From Methanofollis ethanolicus (GTDB taxonomy: Archaea > Halobacteriota > Methanomicrobia > Methanomicrobiales > Methanofollaceae), in assembly GCF_001571385.1 (NCBI RefSeq), contig NZ_BCNW01000001.1, forward strand, positions 124,001-188,000: DNA of 64,000 nucleotides, given 5' to 3'. The notes below the pieces were generated by a model, which saw only the letters and a list, made by a program, of their open reading frames with translations, ran no database searches and was not told the origin of the DNA. Of the stretch, positions 18,430 to 27,144 are shown in pieces. The position numbers and the translations under genes are program-made. Every line of letters begins with the position of its first letter. Within the stretch, counting starts at the first letter, position 1.

Positions 18430-18987
18430 ATGACCAGAAGGGGGGTAAATTGTCATTTTTCCTATTGGAGCGTAATCCCGGCAACCGTTTCCGTCGAAGA
18501 TCCGAACACAAAAAAAAGATTGGTACGGAGATGGAACCATTCGATCCTTACGGCAACGCACAGGTATCCGTTCCTGGCACCTTTCATGAAGAACATGCCC
18601 TATATGTGCCATGGGGTGACACTCGCCCTGACCGGCCCGAGAAGAGCCGGAACAGTCCCATACCAGGACGAGAACCTGAACCTCCAGCCCGGCGAGTGGG
18701 TTGAGGTCAGGCCACTTGAAGAGATATCGGCCACACTCGACGAGAATGGGAGGCACAAAGGACTTTTTTTCATGCGCGGCATGGATACATTCTGTGGAAA
18801 GAAGTTCAGGGTATTCAAAAGGGTCGAGAGGATCATGCTGGAGACGACAGGCGAGATGAGGAGGATCATGACACCGACCGTCTTCCTTGAAGGGGCCCTC
18901 TGTGACGGCACGGCATATGGTGGGTGCGACCGCTCCTGCTTCTGCTACTGGAGGGAGGCCTGGCTGAAAAGAGTGCCGCCCCCATAA
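18430..18987 (+). CDS. Conserved Cys-rich protein of unknown function
   Basis: 185 aa. I do not know its function. The C-terminal half (about 90-180) has a distinctive pattern: ISATLDENGRHKGLFFM, CGKKFRVFKRVERI, then FLEGALCDG and GGCDRSCFCYWREAWLKRV. The four clustered cysteines could hold a metal centre. I recall similar uncharacterised proteins in natural-product and polysaccharide loci of bacteria, with the LEG-CDG-GGC-W-EAW signature. ATG 18430 has AGGAG (18416-18420) about 9 bases before it. The N-terminal 45 residues are unlike that family and the start could be later (ATG 18586). Confidence 0.65.
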   Translation: MTRRGVNCHFSYWSVIPATVSVEDPNTKKRLVRRWNHSILTATHRYPFLAPFMKNMPYMCHGVTLALTGPRRAGTVPYQDENLNLQPGEWVEVRPLEEISATLDENGRHKGLFFMRGMDTFCGKKFRVFKRVERIMLETTGEMRRIMTPTVFLEGALCDGTAYGGCDRSCFCYWREAWLKRVPPP

Positions 18988-19109
18988 CACCCTTTTGTTA
19001 CATTCCATCATTTGAGAGACGATGCCGCCCTGCGTCTTCAGCCCGGATACGCCGGCACGGCGGTGAATCCGGCCAATTTTCAGAGAGAGGATGGATAGGC
19101 ATATTCATC

Positions 19110-19543
19110 GAGGCCATCCCAAAACTCTCGTTCATTCTCCCTATCTCTGCATGCAGGGATCGGGAGAAAAGATCATGATTGGGTCGATATCTTCCCGAAT
19201 TCCATGAAGAATCGTGCGAAACCACCGTCTTCCCCTACCTCTCTGCCGGGGGACTGACGCCCCCGGACCCCCGAAAATAGGATAGGACGGGGGAAGGATA
19301 ATCCCTGTATATCGAAGAAGACTGCCATCCCCCCCTATCGCAATGATGGGGGTCGGGGGGAGGGAGCGATAGCGACCGTGAGAAAACCGTAGGTTTTCGA
19401 GTGGCGAACGCAGGGAGCCAAGAAGACCCATCGGGTCTTCGCTGAAACCCCCCGGACAAGACACCAGAACAGGATTTTTCAGAACCACATACCGATCATT
19501 CCATCGACAGGACAGAGGGTATGATCAGTTTTGGGATGACCTC
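19110..19543. repeat. Type C inverted-repeat element, most complete copy (434 bp)
   Basis: Terminal repeats GAGGCCATCCCAAAACT (19110-19126) and AGTTTTGGGATGACCTC (19527-19543) are inverted with one mismatch. TCATCG at 19105-19110 and again at 19542-19547 could be a target duplication overlapping the ends. GC-rich stem-forming blocks lie inside. The copy lacks the hairpin module that interrupts GGGGGACT...CCCCCGGACCCCC in the other two type C copies. The rest of 18988-19655 shows nothing else. Confidence 0.82.
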
Positions 19544-19655
19544 ATCGTTAATCAGAAAAATTTTTGACGGACGTTAGGAGCACCGCGTCCGACGGGTCGT
19601 GCCGGTGCATACTCGTTCTTCATTCACACATTTCCATTCATTAAGAGGTCTATCT

Positions 19656-20186
19656 ATGGACATCGAACGAGTGACTACTGATATTAAACGAATGTTCCAG
19701 GGCGTTCAGATCCTTTTCGTCGCTTTCGGTGCGCTTGTCATCGTCCCCCTTCTCACAGGGCTGGACCCGAATGTCGCACTGTTTACGGGAGGGATCGGAA
19801 CCCTGCTCTTCCAGGTGGTAACGAGAATGAAGGTGCCGATCTTTCTCGCATCGTCCTTCGCGTTCACCCCTGCGATCAGTTATGGCGGGGCGACATGGGG
19901 CATCCCGAGCACCTTCTGTGGCCTTGCTGTGGCAGGTCTTTTTTATGTGGTGTTGAGCGCTGTCATCAGGGTGTTCGGCATAGAGGTGACCACCAGGATC
20001 TTCCCGCCGGTCGTGGTCGGCCCGGTGATCTGCATCATCGGTCTGTCTCTGGCGCCGGTGGCGGTCAGCATGGTGCTCGGCATGGACGGGGGCGTCCAGG
20101 TGGTGCCTGTCGAGACAGCCCTCATCCTTGCAGGGGCATCTCTCCTGACGACGCTCGTGGTCTTTACCTTCGGGAAGGGCTGGTGA
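19656..20186 (+). pseudogene. Truncated NCS2-family (uracil/xanthine) permease
   Basis: 176 aa from ATG 19656 with GAGG about 10 bases upstream. It aligns in pattern with the first six or so helices of UraA-type nucleobase permeases: FVAFGALVIVPLL, GGIGTLLFQ, KVPIFLASSFAF (the substrate-binding unwound segment), FPPVVVGPVICIIGLSLAPVA. Family members have about 400-450 residues and 14 helices. The frame stops after FTFGKGW, where homologs continue with a loop and eight more helices. A +1 shift there gives a few plausible codons (LVRVPAD) before similarity ends, so this looks like a 3'-deleted gene. A type A element lies 200 bases downstream. Confidence 0.8.
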
Positions 20187-20385
20187 GGGTACCCGCGGAC
20201 GGGACATTGATCGGAGACCGTTTCCACCCATCGTCCAGCGCGTCTGTCACCACCTCCTTCAGGACGGCGACCCCCCATACACCGCCGTTCAGGGGATCCA
20301 GAAAATCACCCAGGTGGGCCACGATCTCATGCTTCCGTTTGCGCTACAGTACACTCCCGGTGAAGAGTATATTAGTATATTTTTC

Positions 20386-20662
20386 GGCTTTGGAAAAATC
20401 CTCCTCCGTCGGTTGATAGTGCGTGCCGATCCTCTGCCTTCCCCTTCCCATTCGCCGGGGGAATTTTGCCCCCGGACCCCCGCGCGAGGATTGGTCCCGG
20501 AAAGAAAAGGTCGGAGTCCTGGAGGAGGAGGCCATCCCTGCCCCTATCGTAATGGCAGGGGGTATGGGGGGCGGCAGCCCCCCTGGACCAGGCACTTCTG
20601 AACAGGATTTTTTTCCCCTATCACTTCAGGAAGTACTTTCACGCAAGGGTTTCTACAGAGTA
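20386..20662. repeat. Type A inverted-repeat element (277 bp)
   Basis: Ends GGCTTTGGAAAAA (20386-20398) and TTTCTACAGAGTA (20650-20662) are imperfect inverted repeats. TATTTTTC (20378-20385) and TATTTTTT (20663-20670) flank it as a near-perfect 8-bp target duplication. The interior (TGATAGTGCGTGCCGATCC, CCCCCGGACCCCCGCGCGAG and others) is nearly the reverse complement of 62516-62851. The remainder of 20187-20798 has no gene I can support. Confidence 0.85.
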
Positions 20663-20798
20663 TATTTTTTGTCTTTTTCTGTCCCGGCAAGCCTGATTCC
20701 GATACGGTTCCCGGATCCTCAGGGACTGCCAGGTCGGAGGGGAGCGAAGAGAACAGAGGGCATTCATATCAGCTGCCGACCAAGAGATCCAGAGGCCT

Positions 20799-21602
20799 AT
20801 GAGCGAGGGACTAAAACAGGCAGTACGGGAGAGGTGCACGACGATGGAGATCCCCCTTGTGGGGGTGGCAGATGTCGGGCGGTGGGAGAACCCACCTTTT
20901 CAGCCCTGGATGTCAGAGGCCTTTTACCCGCAATCGATCTTTCCGGAGGCCAGGTCGGTGATCGTGATCGGCCTGCCCGTCCCCCTGCCTGTCATCGAGA
21001 CCGCACCGTCGATCTGGTACAGGGAACTCTACCGGACAATGAACACCCTCCTCGACCAGTACACCTACCGGATCGCCACATACCTCACCGAACAGGGGTA
21101 TCCGTCCGTCTTTATGCCGCGAGACGGTTACACGGGCATCGACGTGCTCCTCGAAAAGCCGGTCGCCTTCTTCTCCCACCGCCACGCCGCCTTCCTCGCG
21201 GGGCTCGGGACCTTCGGAGTGAACAACATGCTCCTGACCCAGGACTACGGGCCGCGGGTGCGCTTTGGATCTGTCCTCACCGCCGCCGAACTCCCGCCCG
21301 ATCCTCTCATGGAGGAGGATCTCTGCACCCGCTGCATGGCCTGCGTGCGGATGTGCCCTGCCTCGGCCCTCCGCGAGGAGGGATACCCCGCCGGCCTCAC
21401 CGACAAAAGGGCCTGTGCTGAAAACAGCGCCATACTTGAAAAACGCGGTCTCGCTCCCTGCGGCATCTGCGTCGGCGTCTGCCCGATAGGGAAGGACCGC
21501 ACCCTCTATGGCAGGAAGAATATCGGCATCTACCGCGACCCTGCCCTGCGGCCTGACCTCTGTCGGGCATGGGCGCATGTGCGGTCGTACGGGACGAAGT
21601 GA
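20799..21602 (+). CDS. QueG-like iron-sulfur protein
   Basis: 267 aa. The C-terminal half has one ferredoxin motif CTRCMACVRMCP and a second CGICVGVCP, together enough for two [4Fe-4S] clusters. The N-terminal half resembles epoxyqueuosine reductase-like proteins (ARSVIVIGLPVPLP, FSHRHAAFLAGLGTFGVNNMLL). True QueG reduces epoxyqueuosine in bacterial tRNA; archaea make archaeosine instead, so this is a paralog of unknown substrate, possibly a corrinoid or tetrapyrrole-linked reductase. AGAGG before ATG 20799 supports the start. Confidence 0.8.
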   Translation: MSEGLKQAVRERCTTMEIPLVGVADVGRWENPPFQPWMSEAFYPQSIFPEARSVIVIGLPVPLPVIETAPSIWYRELYRTMNTLLDQYTYRIATYLTEQGYPSVFMPRDGYTGIDVLLEKPVAFFSHRHAAFLAGLGTFGVNNMLLTQDYGPRVRFGSVLTAAELPPDPLMEEDLCTRCMACVRMCPASALREEGYPAGLTDKRACAENSAILEKRGLAPCGICVGVCPIGKDRTLYGRKNIGIYRDPALRPDLCRAWAHVRSYGTK

Positions 21603-21631
21603 CAGACGCGAATGCCTCCGATAAAAACAGA

Positions 21632-21714
21632 TGCGAGAGGCCGGAATCGAACCGACGAACCCCTGCGGGAAGTGATCTTGAGTCACTCGCCGTTGGCCAC
21701 TTGGCTACTCTCGC
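21632..21714 (-). tRNA. tRNA-Leu (anticodon CAA)
   Basis: 83 nt, class II. The acceptor stem GCGAGAG pairs with CTCTCGC, with discriminator A. The anticodon arm AGTGA-CTCAAGA-TCACT gives anticodon CAA. A long variable arm and a T arm with GGTTCGATTCC are present. CCA is not encoded. No intron is seen. Confidence 0.93.
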
Positions 21715-21828
21715 ACGGTGCAGATGATTTTTCGCTCGGCATCCTTGAATATCTATCGCCGGTTGGGTACGGGAAGATGGAAAGGAGAGAAAGAAAAATG
21801 AAGGGACAAGATACTCTTCAGAGAACTG

Positions 21829-22935
21829 TTAAGCCTCCACACCGAGGACCTTCAGGGGGTTGACACCGGCACACGCAAGCGCGGCAAAGTCGTTCGGGTC
21901 CTCGCACCTGAACTCCCGGATTGTCGTCACCATCTCTTCAGGCCGGTCCCGATAGGTGATCAATTCCAGGTCCATCACGAGCTTTGCCAGTGCCGGGTCC
22001 CCCTTCCAGTCGGCGGTGCCGGTCAGTTCATTACTCCGGCTCCAGTTATAGCCCACCACAAGGCCGTCACCGGTGTTGGTCGTCGTGTCCCAGCGGACAT
22101 AGATCCCGGCAACATCGGTTCCGCCTGTGCTCTTCTTCAACGCTTCCTTCTCGGCTGCGCTCAGGTCCTTGACGAAGAGACTCTTCTTGCCCGGGGTGGC
22201 GTCCCAGATCACCGGAAAAAGGTCGTCCTTGCACCAGACAGGACAGGCAATGACTTTGTAACTCTGGGAAGGGCTTTCGATAGGCAGGCGTTCTTCCACG
22301 TACCGGGAGATCAGGTATCCGCTGCTCACGCCGGGACAGAGGTGATTGTGGAATGAGGCCGCCCTCAGGAAGTCGTAAGGGGTGCCGGGTTCGGCCCACA
22401 TATTGGCGATCGTGATGAGACTGAACTCATTGCCGCCAAAGACCTTCTTACCCAGCATTCCTGTCCATGCGCTCTGGTTCGCAAGGAGGTATTCGGCATC
22501 TATCCGTTCCTTCGCGATGATGCCGAAGACTCTGTCGGGGGGAAGCGCCTTGATCTCTTCAGGGGATTTTTCCACTGCTTCGGGCTTCACCTGAAGGAAG
22601 ACTGCTTCACCAGTGTCCTTCCTGTAGAAGAAGAACCACAGGGGGGAGAACTTGCTCCTCTGCGGCATCAGGAGGTTGCCGTCGCCGATACTACAGCCGC
22701 TGACAGTGGTCACGCCCTTCAAGCACCGTTCGGTGGTCTGGTTTCCGAACATGACGGCACCGGCATCGGTCATGGCCAGCATGTTTTCATTGCCCTGCGC
22801 GGAGGTAAGGTGGTCCATCGCTACCGCTGCGGCCCGGGAACCGATCGCGTCCATCGTCGCATCCCCGGCAAACACTGTACCAGGAACAAGTCCGACAATG
22901 AGAGTAATTAAGAGAATATATCTGACATTTGACAC
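21829..22935 (-). CDS. Exported FmdE-like protein
   Basis: 368 aa. The start chosen is GTG 22935, preceded by AGGTGA 7 bases upstream; it gives a clean signal peptide (SNVRYILLITLIVGLVPGTVFAG). Two FmdE-like regions follow: one with TTVSGCSIGDGNLL (about 65-85) and another with FHNHLCPGVSSGYLISRYVE and CPVWCKDDLFPVI (about 195-250). FmdE-related secreted proteins occur in methanogens, perhaps binding metal or a cofactor outside the cell; function unknown. The frame runs on upstream to 23559 but that part belongs to the frameshifted methyltransferase. Confidence 0.82.
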   Translation of the reverse strand: MSNVRYILLITLIVGLVPGTVFAGDATMDAIGSRAAAVAMDHLTSAQGNENMLAMTDAGAVMFGNQTTERCLKGVTTVSGCSIGDGNLLMPQRSKFSPLWFFFYRKDTGEAVFLQVKPEAVEKSPEEIKALPPDRVFGIIAKERIDAEYLLANQSAWTGMLGKKVFGGNEFSLITIANMWAEPGTPYDFLRAASFHNHLCPGVSSGYLISRYVEERLPIESPSQSYKVIACPVWCKDDLFPVIWDATPGKKSLFVKDLSAAEKEALKKSTGGTDVAGIYVRWDTTTNTGDGLVVGYNWSRSNELTGTADWKGDPALAKLVMDLELITYRDRPEEMVTTIREFRCEDPNDFAALACAGVNPLKVLGVEA

Positions 22936-23051
22936 AGAAATCACCTGATCGGGACCGATCACGGCCTGAAAAGACAGACCGGGATGATCGGAGCAATGAT
23001 ACGAATTTTTACAAAAAGGGATTATAAGTATTACGAGATAAACATAACGTA

Positions 23052-23522
23052 TTATTTCCAGAGAGGGGGAACGAGCCGTCCTGTCCTTGCCATGTATGCC
23101 CTGTACTCCTCCCCGAAGTGGTCGAGCATCATCGCCTCCTCCCGCGGCATCCGGCGGAGGGCGAGGGGGAACGACGGCGACGAGCATCGTCCACCCGGCC
23201 ATGACATTCCAGAGGAGGAGAGGAAGGGCGAGCGCCCAGAGGAGGTGCGCCAGGTACATCGGGTGGCGGATACGCCTGTAGACCCCGCCGGTGACGAGCC
23301 TCTGCCCACCGGCGACGGCCACGACCGGCGACACGTTCTCCCCAGGTCGGCGTGAGAACGCCAGAAGAGGAGGAGGGCGGCGGCAAAGATGGTGATGCCG
23401 GCGGTTTCGGGGAGGCGGTAGTCGGCAAATGAGAGGAGAGGTGTGAAGGCGTACAGAAGGGGGAAGACAAGGAGGCCGAGGCCTCCAAGATAGCACGCCG
23501 TCCAGACCGACCTCCCGGTCAT
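23052..23522 (-). pseudogene. Isoprenylcysteine methyltransferase-like membrane protein with two compensating frameshifts
   Basis: The N-terminal helices (MTGRSVWTACYLGGLGLL, LLFWRSHADLG) are in one frame. The middle (ENVSPVV, GGVYRRIRHPMYLAHLLWAL) is in a second frame that runs on from the FmdE-like gene. The end (LALRRMPREEAMMLDHFGEE, YRAYMARTGRLVP) returns to the first. Joined, they make a normal ICMT/PEMT-type methyltransferase with the RHPMY and GEEYRAY signatures. The shifts sit at a G4 run (23340-23343, one base short) and a C5 run (23165-23169, one base extra). Either the gene has decayed or these are homopolymer sequencing errors. Confidence 0.82.
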
Positions 23523-23595
23523 CCTGCACACACCCCGACCATCGTCGCACCGGCATCATGCAGGGCCGGGGTATAACCCTTCCGCACCCGAGTCT

Positions 23596-24066
23596 TCAGG
23601 CCACCGGCACAAAGATCTCAGTGAGGATCTCCGCTTCGGGAACCTCACGCGGGTCGTTCAGGTAGACCTCCCGAATAGGGCCGGTGATCTCCAGCCCATT
23701 TTCGGCAAGCCATGCAAAGAGTCTCTCATAGGTCGGCCCGCACTCCTGGTACGGTCCCCTGTGGACGACACGCGCCATCCTGCCTCCCGGAAGCTCGTAG
23801 CAGGCGATGCCGCCAGCGGGGGCAAGTCGTTCCGTAACAGGCACGGTGATCTCGATATCGGCGGCACCTTCGAGATCGGCCTTCACCGCCTCCTCTTCGC
23901 TCGTCTCATGCATGACAAAGATCGGGCAACCCGGGGATGCGGCGCCCCGCGAGAGGACATATTCGTACACAGTCCTGATCATGTCGGGAATCTCTTCGTA
24001 CTTCCCGCGTTTCCGTATGCCGACAACATGCAGTGGTTCGACATTGACAAGAGTGATCTCTTCCAT
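23596..24066 (-). CDS. GyrI-like/AraC effector-binding domain protein
   Basis: 156 aa. A single SOUL/GyrI-like domain: paired strands VEPLHVVGIRKRGKYEEIP at the start, ADIEITVPV in the middle, PGGRMARVVHRGPYQECGPTYERLFAWL near the end and a final REVYLNDPREVPEAEILTEI. Free-standing members bind small hydrophobic ligands. The same domain is fused to a MerR regulator at 26136-26960, and the two C-termini are alike (REVYLNDPREVP versus RELYYNSPHEVPP). Confidence 0.85.
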   Translation of the reverse strand: MEEITLVNVEPLHVVGIRKRGKYEEIPDMIRTVYEYVLSRGAASPGCPIFVMHETSEEEAVKADLEGAADIEITVPVTERLAPAGGIACYELPGGRMARVVHRGPYQECGPTYERLFAWLAENGLEITGPIREVYLNDPREVPEAEILTEIFVPVA

Positions 24067-24211
24067 GGTCTTCGCGCGGAAAAAGGAGGAGGAGAGAGAT
24101 AAACATGTGCCGCAGGGGACGAAGGTGCGGCCCTTAGACGGCGGGGAATCCGCTAAAAGGATCTCTAAATTCTTCAGGTACCATCCCCGACGGGCACCTG
24201 CACCCGCAAAC

Positions 24212-24655
24212 TCATAATTCCTTCAGAATCTCTTCCAGGATCTCCCCCGCATCCCGAACATAGAGGGTGCACCGCACGGAAAAGACTCCGGCCTCCCTGG
24301 CCGCGTCAAGGCTCCGGGGACCCGAGAGGTCGTACCCCAGAAGCGGTACAGTCCACCGAACCGTGACGGTCGGCAGAACGGCGGAAAAACTCCCGCGCCA
24401 GCGCGTAGCATCGCTCCTTCCCCTCCCTGTCCCCGGCACGGCGGTGCCGATGGCCAGGCCGAGGACGAGGACGGCGCCACTCACCGCCTCGCAGGCCCTG
24501 TCCGTGTGGGCGAACCGCCGCCGAACCCGCACACCAGTTTCCTGACCACGGCCTCGTCCAGGCCGAACTCATCGGCAAACGCCCCGGCGACCGCCTGGGC
24601 ACAGTTCAGGCCGCCGGAAAATGCCTGTATGGCCCGATCGGATCGATCTAGACAT
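24212..24655 (-). pseudogene. C_GCAxxG_C_C-family redox protein broken by several frameshifts
   Basis: Reading across frames reconstructs the family: FSGGLNCAQAVAGAFADEFG, VRKLVCGFGGG, then CEAVSGAVLVLGLAIGTAVPG, then GKERCYALAREFFRRSADRH, then LLGYDLSGP and VRDAGEILEEILKEL. Frame changes are needed near 24630 (GATC duplication just after ATG 24655), 24514, 24431 (C4 run) and 24344. With four indels in 440 bases it is very likely inactive unless the sequence is faulty. It lies 5 bases after a small CxxC protein gene, as the last member of a three-gene operon with the cupin. Confidence 0.8.
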
Positions 24656-24660
24656 GATTC

Positions 24661-24939
24661 TTATTTCCGCCCGGCGGATGCCTGCCTGTATTCTGCCATC
24701 AAGGCATCGGCGTAGGCGTCGGTCTTCTTTGTGGGGACATAGTTGAAGGCCTTCACCCTCGTCAGGAGTTCTTCCCTGACCTGGCCCTCGTCTGCGAGGT
24801 GAAGGTCGAGGACATCGCAGAGGATCCGGTCGAGTTGATCGATCCCGGTCGCCTTGCCGTCGACCAGGACCGTCCTGATCTCCGGGCCCTCGGGCACGAC
24901 GCCGCCGCAGATGGTGCAGTATCTCCCTTCGTCCGGCAT
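24661..24939 (-). CDS. Small CxxC protein, unknown function
   Basis: 92 aa. The N-terminal MPDEGRYCTICGGVVPEGPE holds a CxxC pair. The rest is mostly helical, with TGIDQLDRILCDVL and EELLTRVKAFNYVPTKKTDAYADALM; the NYVP-K----Y--AL pattern is common in small methanogen proteins sometimes annotated as NAC-type factors, with no firm function. ATG 24939 lies 5 bases after the cupin stop. It may be a redox or metal sensor partner of the neighbouring cysteine protein. Confidence 0.7.
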   Translation of the reverse strand: MPDEGRYCTICGGVVPEGPEIRTVLVDGKATGIDQLDRILCDVLDLHLADEGQVREELLTRVKAFNYVPTKKTDAYADALMAEYRQASAGRK

Positions 24940-24944
24940 CTCTC

Positions 24945-25301
24945 TCACTCCCGGATCATGGTCAGCATCATCTTGAACCGCGTCACCGCGGAGAGGGCAT
25001 GGGGGGCGTTCGCCGGGAAGATGATCGTATCTCCCTCCTTCATCAGGTGGGTCTCGCCCGCGAGCCAGACCTCGCACTCTCCGTCGAGGATCGTCACCAC
25101 CGCGTCATACGGCGCTGTGTGCTCGGAAAGGCCCTCGTCCTCGTCGAAGGAGAAGAGGGTGATGCTCCCTGCCGGCCTGTTGACGAGCATCCGACTTGCC
25201 ACTGTCCCGTCCTGGTACTCGACGAGGTCCTTGAGGCGGAGAGCCTTTCCTTTCAGTTCAGCACGTTTTTCGTCGCCCACAGTCATATCAGGCACTTTCA
25301 C
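24945..25301 (-). CDS. Cupin domain protein
   Basis: 118 aa, a single small cupin. Motif 1 is reduced (SEHTAPYDAVVTILDGECEVWL) and motif 2 is DTIIFPANAPHALSAV. One histidine of each motif is kept (H in SEHT, H in APHAL), so metal binding is possible. Such proteins are common in anaerobes and usually have unknown ligands. First gene of the operon with the CxxC protein. Confidence 0.85.
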   Translation of the reverse strand: MKVPDMTVGDEKRAELKGKALRLKDLVEYQDGTVASRMLVNRPAGSITLFSFDEDEGLSEHTAPYDAVVTILDGECEVWLAGETHLMKEGDTIIFPANAPHALSAVTRFKMMLTMIRE

Positions 25302-25346
25302 GCATGCAGATAAAATACTGCCGTCACCGGCCAGATGACAGGGCCG

Positions 25347-25802
25347 TCAAAACTCTCTCTCGAAGATCAGGTAGTTCGACTCATCCATCCCGAGGTGCCG
25401 GTAGGTCTCCTGAGCCCGCAGGTTTTCCGCATCGACGTACAGGCGGAGGCCGACCACGCCGGATAGTTCCCGCGCCTCCCTCTCGATCTCCCGGAAGATC
25501 CCGGTGAATATCCCCTGCCGCCTGACGTCGGGATGGACATAGACGCTCTGGACCCACCAGAAAGAGCCGTTCCGCCAGTCGCTCCATTCATACGTGATCA
25601 TTGCCTGCCCGACGACACGGCCCCCCATCTCGGCAACGAGGTAGAAGCCCTTTGCCGGGTCGGCGAGCAGCGCCTCGACGCCCGCCCCTACTGTCGCCGG
25701 GTCGAGGGCCTTCCCTTCGGTCCCCTCTGCCATGGCAATATTGTATGCGGCAATGATGCCGGCATCGGCCATGACCGCCCTGCGGAGGCTGGCGCCAGCC
25801 AT
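25347..25802 (-). CDS. GNAT-family acetyltransferase
   Basis: 151 aa from ATG 25802. One complete GNAT fold: LRRAVMADAGIIAAYN at the start, WWVQSVYVHPDVRRQGIFTG with the acetyl-CoA loop (about 85-105), and LYVDAENLRAQETYRHLGM at the end. The substrate is not predictable. A GGTGG/GGAG stretch lies just before 25802; the in-frame ATG at 25817 is an alternative. Confidence 0.82.
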   Translation of the reverse strand: MAGASLRRAVMADAGIIAAYNIAMAEGTEGKALDPATVGAGVEALLADPAKGFYLVAEMGGRVVGQAMITYEWSDWRNGSFWWVQSVYVHPDVRRQGIFTGIFREIEREARELSGVVGLRLYVDAENLRAQETYRHLGMDESNYLIFEREF

Positions 25803-25855
25803 TTCTCCGTCCACCATGCCCACGCGTGGGGCGTAGCAGGGGAAGGCCCTTTCCG

Positions 25856-26077
25856 CTACCCTGCCGGCGGCTGTTCGCACTTCGCCGGGTTTGCGAAGAT
25901 CGCCTTCCCCTCGGGGTCGACCTCATAGTCGCCCGGGTGTTCGACGAGGTCGAGGACATTGATCTCCATGGCGATGAGATCATCATAGGGGAATCCCACA
26001 GTCTGGGAGACGCCGCCCCGCCTGTACTCGACGAGAACGCCGTTCGCCATCTTCTTTGCGCCGGTGATCTCTTCCAT
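25856..26077 (-). CDS. Small conserved protein, unknown
   Basis: 73 aa from ATG 26077. It reads as a compact beta-rich domain (MEEITGAKKMANGVLVEYRR, then YDDLIAMEINVLDLVEHPGD) with a C-terminal Pro/Cys tail. No recognisable motif. It sits between the GNAT gene and the MerR-type regulator on the same strand, about 58 bases after the latter's stop. Confidence 0.6.
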   Translation of the reverse strand: MEEITGAKKMANGVLVEYRRGGVSQTVGFPYDDLIAMEINVLDLVEHPGDYEVDPEGKAIFANPAKCEQPPAG

Positions 26078-26135
26078 GGCCCATCTCATGCGGCCGCGGC
26101 ATATCAATTCTTTGGAGGGAAAGAAAAAGGGGAAT

Positions 26136-26960
26136 TCAGTCGGCCCGCACGACCGGGTACTGCACCTCGGTCCTGAGCTCTTCAGGCGGGACCTCGTGCG
26201 GGCTGTTATAGTAGAGTTCACGGTCTGGCCCACGGAGGGCGAGGCTGTGCGCCCCGGCGTACTCCAGGATCCTGCCGTAGGCCAGGTTGAGACTGTAATA
26301 CGGCCCTGTGGAGAGGACGGAAACGACCTGAACCGGCGGGAGAGTTTTCACTTCCGCCTCTTCACCGACGCTGACCCGGCCGGCGACCGGGACCGCAACC
26401 TCGATGTCGGCGTCGGTCTCCCTGTACTCCCCGTCGTGACAGAGCATCATCACCGGCCCGGTGATCCGCACACCGTTCCGCCGGTTTTCCGGGCTGAACA
26501 CGGCGGCCATCAGTTCCTCGATGAGCCGGTGACAGACGTCCTCATAACTCCCTCTCTCCCGCGTGCTGATCACCCGCATTGCAGGAATCTCCTTGATGAC
26601 TGGTTCGGACAGCGACATTGCAAACAACTCCTGAAGGGAGGGCCTGGCACGCAGGACCTCCTCGACCTTTGTGAGGTGCGCCATCTCCTGCCGCACCGCG
26701 GCAAGGCGCCTCTCCACCACGTCCACGCCGTCGTCGCCATCGAGGACCGCCCGCATCTCTTCGAGAGAGAAGCCGAGTCTGGAAAGGGTCCTGATCCGCA
26801 CCGCCGTCTCAAGTTGGCCGATAGTGTAGTTGCGGTAACCGGTGATCGGGTCCTTTGCCCCGGGCACCAGGATGCCCTTCCTGTCGTAGAGGCGGAGGGC
26901 CTTCTGGGTGAGGTACACGGTCCTTGAGAATGTCCCGATGGGGATCTGGTCGATGGTCAT
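26136..26960 (-). CDS. MerR-type regulator with GyrI-like ligand domain
   Basis: 274 aa. The N-terminal MerR helix-turn-helix (about 8-75: TFSRTVYLTQKALRLYDRKG, then TGYRNYTIGQLETAVRIRTL, SRLGFSLEEM) is followed by a coiled-coil dimer helix (about 78-115) and a GyrI-like effector domain (about 125-270). This is the BmrR layout, in which small hydrophobic compounds trigger transcription. Possible targets are the downstream small gene and acetyltransferase. Rare in archaea compared with bacteria, so lateral transfer is plausible. Confidence 0.86.
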   Translation of the reverse strand: MTIDQIPIGTFSRTVYLTQKALRLYDRKGILVPGAKDPITGYRNYTIGQLETAVRIRTLSRLGFSLEEMRAVLDGDDGVDVVERRLAAVRQEMAHLTKVEEVLRARPSLQELFAMSLSEPVIKEIPAMRVISTRERGSYEDVCHRLIEELMAAVFSPENRRNGVRITGPVMMLCHDGEYRETDADIEVAVPVAGRVSVGEEAEVKTLPPVQVVSVLSTGPYYSLNLAYGRILEYAGAHSLALRGPDRELYYNSPHEVPPEELRTEVQYPVVRAD

Positions 26961-27144
26961 GGTGTTACCTCAGATTGGGCGGCCGTCTGTCATCATATGC
27001 CGCAGTCTGCCCCGGGGAAGGATCAGGGCGGCGCCGCCGCTCCCGCGTATCGTCGGCACGGCAGAAGAAGAACGGATCGTTACAGGCCCGGGCACGGCTA
27101 CCGGCAGAGGACACCAGAGAAGAGGGGGCATCAATGAGAATGGA

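Noticed and set aside
20164-20343. A 59-codon minus-strand frame reading HEIVAHLGDFLDPLNGGVWG
   Set aside because: It looks protein-like but has no start, is short for this GC content and overlaps the truncated permease end. It may be a gene remnant, but I cannot support it.
23531-23559. Single long frame 21829-23559 as one fused protein
   Set aside because: The first part is a different gene in a shifted frame; the exported FmdE-like protein has its own GTG start, signal peptide and ribosome site.
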